Made by a program: the position numbers and the translations under genes. Under the pieces are notes generated by a model. It ran no database searches. It saw only the letters and a list, made by a program, of their open reading frames with translations, and was not told the DNA's origin. A stretch of 64,000 nt of DNA from Planotetraspora kaengkrachanensis (GTDB taxonomy: Bacteria > Actinomycetota > Actinomycetes > Streptosporangiales > Streptosporangiaceae): assembly GCF_016862895.1 (NCBI RefSeq), contig NZ_BONV01000001.1, positions 434,001-498,000 on the forward strand. Direction: 5' to 3'. This document shows positions 8,475 through 16,758 of the stretch, one piece after another; position 1 is the first letter of the stretch, and the number at the start of each line of letters is the position of its first letter.

Positions 8475-9758
8475 TCACAGGGTGCCGCAGCGGCGCAGGA
8501 CGAGGAGGGCGAGCGCCCGCGTGACCTCGTGCATCTCGCGCAGGTCGACCTGCTCGCGCGGCGCGTGGGCGAACCGCACGTCGCCGGGGCCGTAGTGCAG
8601 CGTGGGAATCCCGCCCGCCGCGTAGAGCCGCAGGTCGCTCCCGTACGGCGCGGCCGTCGTGGCCGGTTGCTCCCCCGTCACGTCGGCGACGGCGCGGCCG
8701 AGCAGGCCGAGCAGAGGGTGGCCTTCGGGGAGTCTGCCACTCGCGAACTGTCCCCCCGGCCAGGTGACCGTGACGGGGTTCTCCCGCAACCACGGGTCTG
8801 CGAGGTCTGCCAGCGCGCCCTCGAGGGCGGCTCTGGCGTCGGCGGGGTCCTCGTCGAGCCGGACGCCGAGGCGGCCCTCCGCCACCAGCAGGTCGGGCAC
8901 GCTGCTCGCCCAGTCGCCCGCCCGCATGGTGCCGATCTCGATCGGATAAGGCAGTGGGTTCCCGGCGAACAGCGGGTCGACGTCGCGGTTGCGCTCCGCC
9001 TCCAGACGGCGGACCGCCTGGAAGACCGGCCAGAACGCCTCGATCGCGTTGACCCCTTCGTATCGAGTCGCGCCGTGGGCGGCCCGGCCCGGCACCTCGA
9101 GGCGGAAGGTGAGCGCCCCGGCGTTCGCCGTGATGACCTTCCCGCTCGTGGGCTCGGTGATGACAGCGGCCTCGCCGGTGTGCCCGCGGGCGAGCGTGGC
9201 GAACGCGCCGAGCCCGCCGTCCTCCTCGCTCACCACGCAGTGCAGGGCGAGCGGGCGCGCGAGCCGTACCCCGGCCCGGCGGATCGCCTGGACGACGGCG
9301 AGGTTGGCCGCGAGGCCCGCCTTCATGTCGCAGGCGCCGCGGCCGTGCAGGGTCGTGGCGGTGAGGCGGGCGCCGAACGGGTCCTGTCCCTCCCATTTGG
9401 CGGGATCGCCGATCGGCACGACGTCGGCGTGGCCCTGGAGGATGAGAGCGGGCGTTCCCTCCCCCTCGGTGATCCCGACGACGCCGTAGCCCTCGGCCCG
9501 CTCCGCCTCGGTGCCGGGGAACCCCTCCCTGGACCGGAGGTCGTCGAGGTCGAGCTTCCACATGTCGACGCCGAGGTCGCATTCGGTCAGCATGTGGGCG
9601 AGCCGGTCCTGGAGTTCGGACTCGGCGTCCGTGCCCGTCACGCTCGGCACCCGTACCAGGTCGGCGAGCAGGCGCACGGTGCCCGCCTCGTCGACGGCGT
9701 TCAGGACCGCCGCCTCCGCCCTCGCGGAACGTGCGTCTCCGGGCGCTTCGTCGTTCAT
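8475..9758 (-). CDS. M20 family metallopeptidase (ArgE/DapE-like)
   Basis: 427 residues. Metal ligands of the M20 fold are visible: GHADVVPIG, LHGRGACDMKAG, VVSEEDGG and the C-terminal HYGPGD. VSSVPDLLVAEGRLGVRLDE falls in the dimerisation domain. These zinc enzymes hydrolyse acyl or peptide bonds of small substrates such as N-acyl-amino acids or succinyl-diaminopimelate. It is convergent with the 6060 gene; a weak GC hairpin (8444-8458) lies between. Its exact substrate is not indicated. Confidence 0.88.
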   Translation of the reverse strand: MNDEAPGDARSARAEAAVLNAVDEAGTVRLLADLVRVPSVTGTDAESELQDRLAHMLTECDLGVDMWKLDLDDLRSREGFPGTEAERAEGYGVVGITEGEGTPALILQGHADVVPIGDPAKWEGQDPFGARLTATTLHGRGACDMKAGLAANLAVVQAIRRAGVRLARPLALHCVVSEEDGGLGAFATLARGHTGEAAVITEPTSGKVITANAGALTFRLEVPGRAAHGATRYEGVNAIEAFWPVFQAVRRLEAERNRDVDPLFAGNPLPYPIEIGTMRAGDWASSVPDLLVAEGRLGVRLDEDPADARAALEGALADLADPWLRENPVTVTWPGGQFASGRLPEGHPLLGLLGRAVADVTGEQPATTAAPYGSDLRLYAAGGIPTLHYGPGDVRFAHAPREQVDLREMHEVTRALALLVLRRCGTL

Positions 9759-9827
9759 GCGGCGACTGTACGGCTTTCGCGTCGGCTTCGCGTTTCGCGG
9801 GGTGGGGCGGACGGTTTCGCGGGCCCT

Positions 9828-9899
9828 GTCTATAACGCGGTCTGTTACGCGGTCTGTTACGCGGTCTATGACGCGGTCTATGACGCGGTCTGTTACGCG
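9828..9899. repeat. Six tandem 12-bp units, GTCTRTDACGCG
   Basis: Units GTCTATAACGCG, GTCTGTTACGCG (x2), GTCTATGACGCG (x2) and GTCTGTTACGCG run without gaps between the M20 gene's start and the stop of the DUF1349 gene. The 12-base period is a multiple of three but no gene covers it. Confidence 0.95.
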
Positions 9900-9908
9900 G
9901 AGCGGGGG

Positions 9909-10454
9909 TCAGACGACGGACAGGCGGCTGAACCGGGTGGCGAAGCCGCCGCCTCTCGGCGCGCAGCACATCGCTCCGGCGACCGCCGCCACCTCCGGGG
10001 GGAAGTAGGCGAGACGGAGCATGTGCACCGGCTCCGCCCCGTCGAGGCCGTACCGGACGATGACGGTGTCGCCTTCACGCGCGATGTCGATGGTCACCGA
10101 CTCCGGGGCGCCCGGGGCGGGGACGACCGACCAGTCGGAGTAGCCCCGGGTGACGACCACGCTGAGCTGGTGCGCCCCGTCGACGAACTCGACTCCGGCC
10201 TTGACCCAGTTCTCCTCGTCGATCCGCAGGATGGCGCCGGCCTGGTCGTACTGGTCGGCGTAGTCGGCGGAGAAGGTCGCCGTGACGCGCGCGTCCCCCT
10301 CGATCTCTCGGACGAACATGTGGGCGTTGTCGAAGGAGTAGCCGTAGTGGGCCTTCTGCCACAGGTCGGTGTCGGGGTCGGCGACCACGCGCAGCCCGTC
10401 CTCCGTGGCCCAGTCGCGCGGTTCGTTGATCCACCTGTAGGCGTCGAATGACAT
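9909..10454 (-). CDS. DUF1349 domain-containing protein
   Basis: 181 residues, all beta-rich. ATFSADYADQYDQAGAILRIDEENWVKAG followed by SVVVTRGYSDWSV is the DUF1349 (laminin-G-like/regulation of Ty1-type) signature, a sugar- or ligand-binding jelly-roll domain of unknown activity. No signal peptide is seen, so it is likely cytosolic. ATG 10454 (MSFDAYRW) is preferred over a longer in-frame extension. It is transcribed alone. Confidence 0.85.
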   Translation of the reverse strand: MSFDAYRWINEPRDWATEDGLRVVADPDTDLWQKAHYGYSFDNAHMFVREIEGDARVTATFSADYADQYDQAGAILRIDEENWVKAGVEFVDGAHQLSVVVTRGYSDWSVVPAPGAPESVTIDIAREGDTVIVRYGLDGAEPVHMLRLAYFPPEVAAVAGAMCCAPRGGGFATRFSRLSVV

Positions 10455-10800
10455 TCTGCGATCTTGCCATGCGGCGGGCGGGCGCCACCAGACCGGACAA
10501 GTTGCCAAATAAGATCTACTACCCCATTTGACTGCTTTGCACTATTTACTGCTTCTTTCGCTATCGTTGAGGCAGAAGTCAGGCTTCGGTCAAGTAGATC
10601 CCCCACATCGCAAAGCCGTCGTGTTCCCGCCCCCATGGGAACGTGTCCGCCCCCGCCGGTGGCTCGCCCCTCGCCGGGCCGTACACCCGGCTCGGACGCG
10701 CACGGCGCTCGCCGACACGCCTGCCGATCCCTCCGGAGGCCTTCCGCGACGGTCGCCCGCTCCCCCGCGGGCTTTTGCGATCGAAGCGAAAGGCCCCCCG

Positions 10801-11289
10801 ATGCGGAAGCGAACCTCTCAGACGTTGGCCGCGGTCGCCTGCTGCGCCGCCCTGTCCGCCGGCACGGCCCAGGCCGCGCACGCCGCGGCGACCGGCCCGG
10901 CGGCGCCGCCGTCCCCGTCCCACAGCGCCGACACCCTGCCGTCCGGCACGGCGACCGCCACCTCGTTCTGGGACGGCGTGACCGCGTCGGGCCTTCCCAT
11001 GCGGTACCAGACGATCGCTAGCCCCTATTGGCCGCTCGGCACCACCGTCAAGATCACCTATGGCGGCAGGAGCGCGATCGGGGTCGTCGACGACTTCGGC
11101 CCGGCGGAATGGGCCGTCGCCCAGCACGACATCCCGGCCATCGTCGACCTGTCCGCGGAGATGATGGCGGACCTCACCGGTGCGCGCTCCAACAGCGTGC
11201 ACGTCCGGTTCCAGGTGCTCTCCTGGGGCACCGGACGGGTCTTCCGCAGCGCGGGCACCGGCTACGACCTCGCGATGGGGCGCGACTGA
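10801..11289 (+). CDS. Secreted RlpA-like double-psi beta-barrel protein
   Basis: 162 residues. An N-terminal signal peptide (basic MRKR, hydrophobic stretch, AQAAHA cleavage region) is followed by a Pro/Ser-rich linker. The C-terminal ~85 residues form a DPBB domain (PLGTTVKITYGGRSAIGVVDDFGP...IVDLSAEMMADLTG). The conserved VxDxGP segment carries the Asp typical of RlpA/expansin-like wall-binding proteins. It is probably exported and acts at peptidoglycan. ATG 10801 has GAAAGG upstream. I looked for a c-di-AMP riboswitch, common before such genes, and saw none. Confidence 0.82.
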   Translation: MRKRTSQTLAAVACCAALSAGTAQAAHAAATGPAAPPSPSHSADTLPSGTATATSFWDGVTASGLPMRYQTIASPYWPLGTTVKITYGGRSAIGVVDDFGPAEWAVAQHDIPAIVDLSAEMMADLTGARSNSVHVRFQVLSWGTGRVFRSAGTGYDLAMGRD

Positions 11290-11349
11290 CGCACCCCGCG
11301 CCTCGACCGTCGTGACGGACGCCGCGGCCGCCGCGCGTACACTTCCACC

Positions 11350-11670
11350 GTGGCCGACCCGAAATTCGAGATCCAGATGCTGCACGACCGTGTGATGGTC
11401 AGGCTGGAACCGGAGACCGAGGAACGGCGAAGCAGCGCGGGCATCGTCATCCCCGCCACCGTCAAACTGGCCAACCGGCTCGTGTGGGGTGAGGTCTGCG
11501 GCGCCGGTTCCAGTGTCCGGGCGGTCAAGGCCGGCGACAAGGTCCTGTTCAACCCCGAGGAACAGTTCGAGGTCGAGGTGCAGGGCCAGGTCTATCTCGT
11601 GATGCGCGAGCGCGACCTGCACGCCGTCGCCACGCAGCAGACCGACCACGGCACCGGCCTCTACCTCTAG
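11350..11670 (+). CDS. GroES-like (cpn10 family) co-chaperone protein
   Basis: 106 residues. HDRVMVRLEPETEERRSSAGIVIP followed by VWGEVCGAGSSVRAVKAGDKVLFNPEEQFEVEVQG is the GroES beta-barrel, with the mobile-loop region at SSAGIVIP. No groEL is adjacent, so this is likely a second, stand-alone cpn10 paralogue rather than the housekeeping groES. It starts at GTG 11350. Confidence 0.85.
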   Translation: MADPKFEIQMLHDRVMVRLEPETEERRSSAGIVIPATVKLANRLVWGEVCGAGSSVRAVKAGDKVLFNPEEQFEVEVQGQVYLVMRERDLHAVATQQTDHGTGLYL

Positions 11671-12426
11671 CGCGCCCACCCCTGGTGCGCGCCCTCAAGT
11701 TCCACGCCCTCTGGCGTCCGCTGGTTCCGCGCCGTCTAGTTTCTCGTCCCCAGGTGGGTGCCACTGGTGCGCACAGCCTCGCGCCCTTCGGCACGCGTTC
11801 GGCACGCATCCCGTTTCGCCTTCTGGTGGCACGTCGGCGCCTTCGCGTGCTCGACGCCCGGAACGGAATTCGAATCTGTTTCTAGAATGCCGTCAGGTGC
11901 GAGACCGGTGCGCTCCGGTATAGCGCTTTCCCGTCCACGGCGGCCTTTTCGTGGCCGAGTCGTCGAGCGGCCGGGCTTAACGGAAGTCGGACTACTTGCC
12001 GGTAACAACAGCGCGAATGCGGGCGCGGCCCTTTGGCGGCGTTCTGCCGGCCGTCTCGTTCCCATAGGGGCAGCCTGCTCGATTACCCGCGGACGGGAGA
12101 GGCCGGATCGGCGCTTCCAGGGCCCGCAACAGGCGGCAGGCCCATGCTGGCCAGGGGTTTCCGGGCCGCACATTCCGGACTCGGGCGAATACCCGGGACG
12201 AAATTACCGGACGTGTTGTGGGTCCCGTTTGATCTCCGCTTTGTTGCACCGCCGCTAAACCTCCAACCGGGTACAGGCCCGGCGGTTTCTCCGGTCGCCT
12301 TGAAGCGCCTTGAGGAATGAACGGACAAAAACAGCCGCCAAGCGGCGTTCATTCGGCGATTTATGCCGTTATCGGGGGTATTGTCCGAATCGTCATAGTT
12401 AGAGAAACTGCCACAGGGAGGGATCG
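11671..12426. other. 756-base stretch with no convincing gene
   Basis: Open frames on both strands here have shadow-like composition (Arg/Ser/Pro-rich, no family resemblance). AT content rises toward the right end (12330-12420), as expected for a promoter serving the small ORF at 12427. The stretch is long enough for a structured 5' leader or an unrecognised small RNA; I see no specific one. Confidence 0.6.
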
Positions 12427-12555
12427 ATGAGCATAAGCAACGTCTTCCCGACGGGGGCTCGCACCCCCAGTAGTTGGGGCAGCTGGGGCGGCGGCTGGCG
12501 GCGGTGTGGGTGCCGTCGGCGCTGGCGCTGCAGGCGGCGGCGCTGCTGGTGGTGA
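12427..12555 (+). CDS. Small Cys/Trp/Arg-rich peptide ORF, 42 aa, coupled to the ABC exporter
   Basis: The ATG has an excellent GGGAGGG site 6-7 bases upstream, the best in this stretch. The peptide starts MSISNVFPTGARTPSSWGSW and its second half is almost only Trp (6 in total), Arg (11) and Cys (4, at 27, 29, 35 and 40), ending CWW. Its TGA (12553-12555) overlaps GTG 12552, the most likely start of the exporter, so translation is probably coupled. It could be a leader peptide controlling the exporter or an exported modified peptide. Arg/Trp/Cys-rich composition also arises by chance in GC-rich repeats, so it is unproven. Confidence 0.45.
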   Translation: MSISNVFPTGARTPSSWGSWGGGWRRCGCRRRWRCRRRRCWW

Positions 12556-14468
12556 GTTCCCTGCCACAAGAAAGTGGGAGCCGGCGGGTCACCCGCCGGC
12601 TCCCCCGCTTCCCGGAGTCGGGACGGACGAGCGCGACGGCCGAAGTCGCGCCGTTCGTCTCGATCAGGGCGACATTCCGGCGTTTCTGGCCTTATACCCG
12701 GGGCCTGCGCCGGCTGTTCGCCATCGGGGTGGTCGCGGCGATGGTGGGCACGGCGTGCGAGGTCGCGGCCATCGCGCTGTTCGGCCGCATCACCGACGAG
12801 GTGCTCAGCAGCGGTCAGCTGTCCGCGTTCTGGACACCCGCCGCGGCCTGGCTCGGTCTCACCGCGCTGGCCGGTGCCGCAGCCTTCGCCGGGGCCTACA
12901 CGGCCGCACTCGGCGGAGAACGGTTCCTGCTGCGCGTGCGCGACGGCGTGTTCGAGCACCTGCAGACACTGACACCCGACTATTTCGAGAACCGCAAACT
13001 CGGCGACCTGATGGCGAGGTTGACCGACGACATCGAGGCCATCGAGGAACTGGTCGTATCCGGCCTGATCAAACTGATCACAGCCCTGATCAGCGTGGTG
13101 TTCTTCGCGACCGCCGCCATGTTCATCCGGTGGGACCTGGCGCTGGTGACGTTCGCGCTCATCCCGGCGTTCGTCCTGGTGTCCAAGGGGTTCGCCGGGC
13201 GCTTCCGGCGGGCCGCCGCACGCGAACGCCTCAGCAACGGGGCCATGAACAGCGCCATCGAGGAGGCGCTGTCCAACCAGGCACTGGTGCAGGCGTACAA
13301 CCGGCAGGACACGGAGGCCGCGCGGCTCCACGCCGCGGGGCGCGGCTGGCTGCGTGCCAACCTCGCCCAGGCGCGGCTGTCCGCCCTGTACGGCCCCGCC
13401 GTACAGGTGATCGAGACCGGCTGCCTGCTCACCATCATCGGGGTGGGCGCGTGGGAGATCGCCTCGGGACGGCTCACACTGGGCGGGCTGCTCGCCTTCG
13501 CCGCCTATCTGGCCTACCTCTATCCGCAGGTCCGGGGGCTCGGGGAGACCGCGCTGACCATCTCCGAGGCGGCGGCGGGCTCGGACCGCATCCTCGAGGT
13601 GCTCGACGCCCGGCCGGCCGTCGCCGACCGGCCCACGGCGAGCACGGAACCCACCGCTGTCGGAGCGGCCGGCACGTCCACGCCGTCCGGCACGTCCACG
13701 CCGTCAGGCGCGGTCGCGGGAGGTGCCCGGCAGGTCGCCGTCGACCGGGCGGGCGGGCGCATCGAGTTCGAGGGCGTGCACTTCACCTATCCCAACCGGA
13801 TCCGGCCGACACTGGCCGGCCTGTCGTTCAGCGCGCGGCCGGGTGATCTGATCGTGTGCACCGGCCCGAGTGGCGCGGGCAAGTCGACGGTCGCCAAGCT
13901 GTTGCTGCGGTTCTACGACCCGTCAGTCGGGCGCATCCTGCTCGATGGAGTGGACATCCGGGAACTGCCGCACCACACGCTGCGAGAACGCGTCACCCTG
14001 CTCACCCAGGAGAGCCTGCTGTTCTCCGGAACCGTGCGCGACAACATCGCGTACGGCCGGGCCGGGGCGGACCAGGCGGAGATCGTGCGGGCCGCGGTCA
14101 CCGCGGGCGCGCACGACTTCATCCGCGGCCTTCCGGAGGGTTACGACACACCCATAGGTCAGAAGGGCAGGTTGCTGTCCGGCGGTCAGAGGCAGCGCAT
14201 CGCCATCGCGCGCGCCGTCCTCCGGGACGCTCCCGTGCTCATCCTGGACGAGCCGATGACGGGGCTCGACGAGGCGACGGCCGCCCGCATCATGGAGCCG
14301 CTGGGCAGGCTCATGTCCGGGCGGACCACGATCCTCATCACGCACGACCTCCGTCTCGTGCCGGACGCGGCGGAGAAGGTGGTGCTCGCCCCCGCTCCCG
14401 CGACGGCGCGGGGACGATCGCTCCGGTTGACCCGGCGGCGCCTCGGCACGGCGCTGCGCGTCTCCTGA
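12552..14468 (+). CDS. ABC transporter, fused membrane and ATPase domains (exporter)
   Basis: About 638 residues. Residues ~50-340 are a six-helix ABC_membrane domain (LFAIGVVAAMVGTACEVAAIALFG onward). A Thr/Ser/Pro/Gly-rich linker with a repeated STPSG unit follows. The nucleotide-binding domain has Walker A (GPSGAGKST), Q-loop (LLTQESLLFSGTVRDN), signature LLSGGQRQRIAIARA, Walker B (VLILDEPMTGLD) and the H-loop (ITHDLR). It is a homodimer or heterodimer half exporter of lipids, drugs or peptides. No ATG/GTG lies between 12552 and the first helix, so initiation at or before the end of the small ORF is required. Confidence 0.92.
   Translation: MSSLPQESGSRRVTRRLPRFPESGRTSATAEVAPFVSIRATFRRFWPYTRGLRRLFAIGVVAAMVGTACEVAAIALFGRITDEVLSSGQLSAFWTPAAAWLGLTALAGAAAFAGAYTAALGGERFLLRVRDGVFEHLQTLTPDYFENRKLGDLMARLTDDIEAIEELVVSGLIKLITALISVVFFATAAMFIRWDLALVTFALIPAFVLVSKGFAGRFRRAAARERLSNGAMNSAIEEALSNQALVQAYNRQDTEAARLHAAGRGWLRANLAQARLSALYGPAVQVIETGCLLTIIGVGAWEIASGRLTLGGLLAFAAYLAYLYPQVRGLGETALTISEAAAGSDRILEVLDARPAVADRPTASTEPTAVGAAGTSTPSGTSTPSGAVAGGARQVAVDRAGGRIEFEGVHFTYPNRIRPTLAGLSFSARPGDLIVCTGPSGAGKSTVAKLLLRFYDPSVGRILLDGVDIRELPHHTLRERVTLLTQESLLFSGTVRDNIAYGRAGADQAEIVRAAVTAGAHDFIRGLPEGYDTPIGQKGRLLSGGQRQRIAIARAVLRDAPVLILDEPMTGLDEATAARIMEPLGRLMSGRTTILITHDLRLVPDAAEKVVLAPAPATARGRSLRLTRRRLGTALRVS
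12576..12604 (+). promoter_or_regulatory. 13-bp perfect hairpin just after the small ORF
   Basis: GGGAGCCGGCGGG and CCCGCCGGCTCCC pair around TCA, starting 20 bases past the small ORF's stop and inside the first codons of the exporter. Position fits an attenuator or a partial terminator between the two. Confidence 0.55.
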
Positions 14469-14515
14469 GCGAGGGGCCGCGAGAGATGGACCGCGCGGGA
14501 AGAACGGCGGCGGGA

Positions 14516-14545
14516 GGGCGGGCGACACGGCGGTGTCGCCCGCCC
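14516..14545 (+). terminator. Strong hairpin after the ABC exporter
   Basis: GGGCGGGCGACAC and GTGTCGCCCGCCC pair perfectly (13 bp, loop GGCG), 47 bases past the stop at 14468. Confidence 0.75.
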
Positions 14546-14641
14546 TTCGCCGTACGGCCACATGCGATTACTCCGTGGTACACGGCGCACTAGGGTGACG
14601 ATGGCGACAAGGTCGCCTTCCGCTCTGGATGAGGATGTGCC

Positions 14642-15820
14642 ATGACTTTTCAGGATGAGCTGGCCGAGCTCCGCCACGCCTTACATCGTGAGCCCGAAGT
14701 GGGCCTGGACCTCCCCCGGACTCAGGAGAAGATCCTCTCCGCGCTCGACGGCCTTCCTCTGGAGATCGCCACGGGTGAGCGGCTGTCGTCGGTGACCGCC
14801 GTCCTGCGGGGTGGACGACCTGGTCCGACGGTCCTGCTCAGGGCCGACATGGACGCCCTTCCCGTCCACGAGAACGCCGACGTGCCGTACCGGTCGGTGA
14901 TCGACGGCCAGATGCACGCCTGCGGCCACGACCTGCACATGACGATGCTGACCGGCGCGGCCCGCCTGTTGTCCGGCAGGCGCTCCGACCTCGCCGGCGA
15001 CGTCGTCTTCATGTTCCAGCCGGGCGAGGAGGGCCAGGAGGGCGCCAAGATCATGATCGAGGAGGGTGTGCTCGACGCGTCCGGGTCGCGTCCCGTCGCG
15101 GCGTACGGCATGCACGTCTTCTCGATGACGATCCCGCACGGCCTGGTCCTCACCAAGGGCGGGCCGATCATGGCGGCGGCCGACACGCTCTCCGTCACCG
15201 TGCGCGGCCGGGGCGGCCACGGCTCCAGCCCGCACGCCGCGCTCGACCCCATCCCAGCGGCCTGCGAGATCGTGACGGCCATGCAGACGCACGTGACGCG
15301 GACGTTCGACGTGTACGACCCCGTCGTGGTCACCGTGGGCAGCTTCCACGCCGGGACGGCGGACAACGTCATCCCCGACGAGGCCCGATTCTCGACGACC
15401 ATCCGGACCTTCTCCGCCGAGACCCGCGGCCGTGTAAGAGACGGGCTCGTACGGCTCGCGCGAGGCATCGGCGAGGCCCACGGGCTCGCCGTCGAGTGCG
15501 AGTTCGGCATCGGGTACCCCGTGACGGTGAACGACCACACCGAGGCCGAGTTCGCGGCGCAGACGGTGCGGGAGACCCTGGGGCAGGGCAGCTACTTCCC
15601 GCTGCCGCACGCGACTCCGGGCTCGGAGGACTTCTCGTTCGTGCTCCAGGAGGTGCCGGGCGCCTTCCTGCTCGTCGGCGCGTGCCCGCCCGAACGGGAC
15701 CCGTCGTCGGCGCCGGCCAACCACTCCCCCGACGCGATGTTCGACGACGCCGTCCTCTCCGACGGCGCCACGCTGTTCACCGAACTCGCCGTACGGCGGC
15801 TGGCCCTGGCCGGGGGCTGA
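14642..15820 (+). CDS. M20 family amidohydrolase (hippurate hydrolase-like)
   Basis: 392 residues. The family ligands are clear: LRADMDALPV, HACGHDLHMTML, QPGEEGQEGAK, YGMHVF, RGRGGHGSSPH and a C-terminal PGSEDFSFVL. This is the HipO/IAA-amino-acid-hydrolase branch of M20, which removes acyl groups from N-acyl amino acids in the cytosol. The dimerisation domain sits near residues 180-290. The start has GAGG upstream (GAGGATGTGCC). It follows a terminator, so it is its own unit. Confidence 0.92.
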   Translation: MTFQDELAELRHALHREPEVGLDLPRTQEKILSALDGLPLEIATGERLSSVTAVLRGGRPGPTVLLRADMDALPVHENADVPYRSVIDGQMHACGHDLHMTMLTGAARLLSGRRSDLAGDVVFMFQPGEEGQEGAKIMIEEGVLDASGSRPVAAYGMHVFSMTIPHGLVLTKGGPIMAAADTLSVTVRGRGGHGSSPHAALDPIPAACEIVTAMQTHVTRTFDVYDPVVVTVGSFHAGTADNVIPDEARFSTTIRTFSAETRGRVRDGLVRLARGIGEAHGLAVECEFGIGYPVTVNDHTEAEFAAQTVRETLGQGSYFPLPHATPGSEDFSFVLQEVPGAFLLVGACPPERDPSSAPANHSPDAMFDDAVLSDGATLFTELAVRRLALAGG

Positions 15821-15826
15821 GGCCGT

Positions 15827-16249
15827 TCAGGCGAGCAGATCACGCGCCTTCTCGATCAGGTCGATCCCCAGGCTGAATTTGATCGTCGCCCACACGATGG
15901 CGGCCGCCACGACCAGGGTCAGCAGCCCTGCCACGATGCGGACGAACCAGTTCTGCCGCTTCAGCCAGTCGGTGGCCGCCATCACCTTGTCCTTGGCGAC
16001 CTGCAACAGCCTCGACGCCCAGGCGAACTCCGTGGCCAGCACGGCGAGGCCGGCGAAGACCACGAGCCAGCCTGGACCGGGGAACGGCACCATGATGAGC
16101 CCGGTGACGATGATGGCCGTGCCGAGCACTCCGACGACGATCTTGAGTGTCAGCCGCCCCGCCGGAGTGGCACGAATGCGATCGAGAAAGCCCATCTCCT
16201 CTGCCAGTACGACCTTCCCCGTGTCGCCGTGCTCCTCGGTCGTCGCCAT
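15827..16249 (-). CDS. TIGR02611-type PGPGW transmembrane protein
   Basis: 140 residues with about three membrane segments. VPFPGPGWLVVFAGLAVLATEFAWA (residues ~54-78) contains the PGPGW motif (57-61) of this actinobacterial membrane family, whose function is unknown. The N-terminus is cytosolic and acidic; helices lie at ~36-55, ~61-78 and ~108-128. ATG 16249 has a G-rich site upstream; a longer in-frame extension runs into the repeat array and is rejected. It is convergent with the amidohydrolase. Confidence 0.85.
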   Translation of the reverse strand: MATTEEHGDTGKVVLAEEMGFLDRIRATPAGRLTLKIVVGVLGTAIIVTGLIMVPFPGPGWLVVFAGLAVLATEFAWASRLLQVAKDKVMAATDWLKRQNWFVRIVAGLLTLVVAAAIVWATIKFSLGIDLIEKARDLLA

Positions 16250-16298
16250 TCGGCCCACCCCCCACAAATAAGGATAATGACGCCCCACCCCCCTGCGC

Positions 16299-16522
16299 GT
16301 GATCATGCACAGGTTCCGAAAAGTGCCCCCCGACCCGCCCAAACCCCCCGCGTGATCATGCACAGGTTCGCGAAAGTACCCCGCGACCTGCCCCCGCTCC
16401 GGCCGTGATCATGCACAGATTCGGCGCAATGCCCCCCGGCCTGGCCGAATCCCAATCGTGATCATGCACACCTTCGCCGGCGCCCCGTCCCACCTGGACG
16501 AATGACAACCGTGATCATGCAC
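16299..16522 (-). repeat. Five copies of GTGATCATGCAC at exactly 53-bp spacing
   Basis: GTGATCATGCACA starts at 16299, 16352, 16405 and 16458, and GTGATCATGCAC at 16511: four successive steps of 53. The 40-base stretches between are degenerate copies of one another (GGTTC.GAAAGT.CCCC.CGACC.GCCC), so this is a decayed 53-bp tandem repeat with a preserved core. Orientation is opposite to the copies at 16590-16758. Confidence 0.95.
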
Positions 16523-16524
16523 GA

Positions 16525-16543
16525 GGGGGCGTGCTTCGCCCCC
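16525..16543. promoter_or_regulatory. Hairpin at the centre of the inverted arrays
   Basis: GGGGGCG and CGCCCCC (7 bp, loop TGCTT) lie between the leftward and rightward repeat arrays. It may simply be a terminator-like element; its central position is notable. Confidence 0.5.
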
Positions 16544-16589
16544 TGTATACCTGTTCCTTCCCCATCGGACACACCCCGACGGCTCCGCT

Positions 16590-16758
16590 TGCATGATCAC
16601 GCAGATCGAATGCGCAGGCCGGCGGGCCGTCCACGAAGTTGTGCATGATCACGGGGAATCTTCACGCAGGTCAGGGCGCATTCCGCCGAACCTGTGCATG
16701 ATCACGGGTGGGGTCGGCGCAGGTGGGGGGCTGCTTCTCCGAGCCTGTGCATGATCAC
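16590..16758 (+). repeat. Four copies of GTGCATGATCAC, inverted relative to the left array
   Basis: Copies end at 16600, 16652, 16705 and 16758 (spacings 52, 53, 53). The intervening sequence (…CGCAGGTC.GGCGCATTCCGCCGAACC) is the reverse complement type of the left array's spacers. The last copy merges into the 21-bp array. Confidence 0.95.

Noticed and set aside
10509-10800. Possible c-di-AMP riboswitch before the RlpA-like gene
   Set aside because: The conserved core elements of that riboswitch were not found, though the gene type made it worth checking.
12506-13846. Gly/Ala-rich ORF overlapping the exporter
   Set aside because: Out-of-frame reading of the ABC exporter; Arg-rich and without domains after the Gly/Ala start.
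16299-16758. CRISPR-like array (repeats with ~40-base spacers)
   Set aside because: The 13-base core is far too short, spacers resemble one another, arrays invert in the middle, and no cas genes are present.
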